A stretch of DNA of 64,000 nt from Micromonospora matsumotoense (lineage in GTDB: Bacteria > Actinomycetota > Actinomycetes > Mycobacteriales > Micromonosporaceae). The translations under genes were made by a program, and so were the position numbers. Below, one piece after another: positions 62,917-64,000 of this stretch (its first letter is position 1; each line of letters opens with the position of its first letter). The notes under the pieces were generated by a model, which worked only from the letters and a program-made list of their open reading frames with translations, did not search any database and had not been told where the DNA came from. The stretch spans positions 1 through 64,000 of the forward strand of contig NZ_FMCU01000023.1 of assembly GCF_900091525.1 (NCBI RefSeq). The letters are read 5' to 3'.

Positions 62917-64000
62917 ATGAACCCCATGCAGCGCAGATCCTTCATCCAACTCACCGGCGTCGGCCTTCTGGCCGGCACCGCCGGCCCGGCCCTGGTCGCC
63001 TGCGGCTCGGCCGAGAAGACCTCGGTCACCAACAGCGGCAAGGAACTGGTGCCGTGGCCGACACAGGTCCCGTTCGCCGGCCCGACACCGGACGCCCCGG
63101 CGAACGACAAGGGCGTGCAGAACCTCTACACCAGCTACCCGCAGCAGCTCACCACGTCGGTCAAGGAGACCCCGGGCGACGGCAGTGAGGTCACCGCGAT
63201 GATCATCACGTACGAGCCGCCGCCGACCGACGTCAGCGGCAGCCCGCGCTGGCAGGCGATCAACAAGGCGCTGGGCGTCAACCTCAAGGTCACCGTGGTG
63301 CCGGACGCCGAGTTCGCCACCAAGATGGCCACCGTGATGGCCTCCGGCGAGCTGCCGGACATCATCATGCTCGGCGCCGGCTACACGCTGCCCCGGGAAG
63401 AGGACTTCGTCGCCAGCAAGTGTGCCGACATCTCCGAGCTGATCGGCGGCGACGCCATCAAGGAATACCCCAACCTCGCCAACATCCCGCTCTATGCCTG
63501 GAAGGCCGTCGGCCGCATCGGCGGTCGGCTCTACGGGCTGCCGATCGAACGGCCGGTGCCCGGCAACAGCCTGCTGGCCAACCGCACCCAGCTCGACCAG
63601 GTCGGGGCGCCACGGGACTGGAGCAAGGACGAGTTCCGCGCCGCGCTCAAGGCACTGACCACGGGCCGGCGCTGGGGCACCGGCAGCGCCCGGGAGGCGC
63701 TCGGCGGCAGCCACCAGATCTACCACGCCGGGTCGTTCGGCGCGCCCAACGTCTGGAAGGTCGACGGCGGCGCCTTCATCTCCACCTACGGCACCGAGCA
63801 GTACAAGGCGGCGCTGGACTTCACCCGGCAGCTGTGGAGCGAGAAGCTCTACTACCCGGACTCCAGCAGCACCAGCCAGGTGGACCTGGAGACGCTCTAC
63901 TACAACGGCACGGTCAGCACCATCACCGACGGCTTCGGCACGTACGCCACCGCCGCGCCGACGGTGAAGGACGGGTTCAAGGTCGACTTCGCGCTGCCGT
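62917..64000 (+). CDS. Sugar-binding lipoprotein of the ABC importer, 3' end cut
   Basis: At least 361 residues are visible. The N-terminus has a twin-arginine motif RRSFIQL and a lipobox ending LVAC (Cys30), so it is a Tat-type exported lipoprotein. The mature part shows the family-1 type solute-binding layout: LPDIIMLGAGYTLPREEDFV and VGRIGGRLYGLPIERPVPGN. ATG 62917 has GAGG 9 bases upstream; another ATG at 62910 is in a different frame. It captures the oligosaccharide outside the membrane and delivers it to the permeases at 60853-62879. The gene runs off the right edge. Confidence 0.92.
   Translation, partial: MNPMQRRSFIQLTGVGLLAGTAGPALVACGSAEKTSVTNSGKELVPWPTQVPFAGPTPDAPANDKGVQNLYTSYPQQLTTSVKETPGDGSEVTAMIITYEPPPTDVSGSPRWQAINKALGVNLKVTVVPDAEFATKMATVMASGELPDIIMLGAGYTLPREEDFVASKCADISELIGGDAIKEYPNLANIPLYAWKAVGRIGGRLYGLPIERPVPGNSLLANRTQLDQVGAPRDWSKDEFRAALKALTTGRRWGTGSAREALGGSHQIYHAGSFGAPNVWKVDGGAFISTYGTEQYKAALDFTRQLWSEKLYYPDSSSTSQVDLETLYYNGTVSTITDGFGTYATAAPTVKDGFKVDFALP

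Overview
The window comes from a high-GC actinomycete. Nearly all genes use G/C-rich third positions, GTG starts are common, and the gene families (StrR-like regulator, GAF-ANTAR regulators, Acg-type nitroreductase, MmyB-like XRE regulator, peptidase-inhibitor I36 proteins) are actinobacterial. A Micromonosporaceae-type host is my best guess, but nothing here fixes the genus.

Region 1 (1-4.3 kb) holds small secreted proteins, a beta-helix/AAA ATPase whose first residues look like an IS630 transposase start, and a degraded toxin-immunity tail. Region 2 (4.3-22.1 kb) is a stress or low-energy island. It carries two P-type cation ATPases, an Acg-like nitroreductase, phosphoketolase, an SPFH protein, DUF1003, a DoxX-like protein, a universal stress protein, a region-2-only sigma-like protein, two GAF-ANTAR regulators, and then broken copies of hsp20 and ligA. 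The mix resembles dormancy (DosR-type) gene sets, but I found no convincing DosR box.

Region 3 (22.98-43.30 kb) is the highlight: an essentially complete chloramphenicol-type biosynthetic cluster. A StrR-like activator, a Na+/H+ antiporter and a Cml-type exporter are followed by a long leftward operon: DAHP synthase, aminodeoxychorismate mutase, aminodeoxyprephenate dehydrogenase and ADC synthase, which make p-aminophenylalanine, then the CmlA di-iron beta-hydroxylase, the CmlP A-T-reductase NRPS, CmlH and the CmlI N-oxygenase. A rightward operon holds a carrier protein, an SDR, the CmlK-like AMP ligase, the CmlS halogenase and an aldo/keto reductase. Between the two operons lies a near-perfect StrR-type operator (GTTCAACTG-N11-CAGTTGCAC). 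Upstream of the exporter is a short leader ORF with a 10-bp hairpin that looks like a translation-attenuation leader. The phosphopantetheinyl transferase linked to the Streptomyces venezuelae cluster is not seen here.

Region 4 (43.3-48.3 kb) is a scrap zone of an MFS pseudogene, transposase tails, a membrane-protein remnant and a decayed tyrosine integrase. It also holds an intact XRE regulator/SDR pair with a palindromic operator and a DsbA-fold protein. Together with the broken genes at 20.4-22.7 kb it brackets the chloramphenicol cluster and suggests lateral acquisition.

Region 5 (48.4-64.0 kb) is a sugar or amino-sugar catabolic island: three Gfo/Idh/MocA oxidoreductases, a mannitol-dehydrogenase-family enzyme, a LarA-like (lactate racemase fold) protein, a LacI regulator, nagB, nagA, an AraC regulator, a PhyH dioxygenase, a DeoR/LacI hybrid regulator, and an LplB/LplC-type ABC importer with its lipoprotein (cut by the window end). 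Three TGCAACCGGTT(G/A)CA palindromes sit in the promoter gaps and define a likely LacI regulon. No tRNA, rRNA or CRISPR array was seen.
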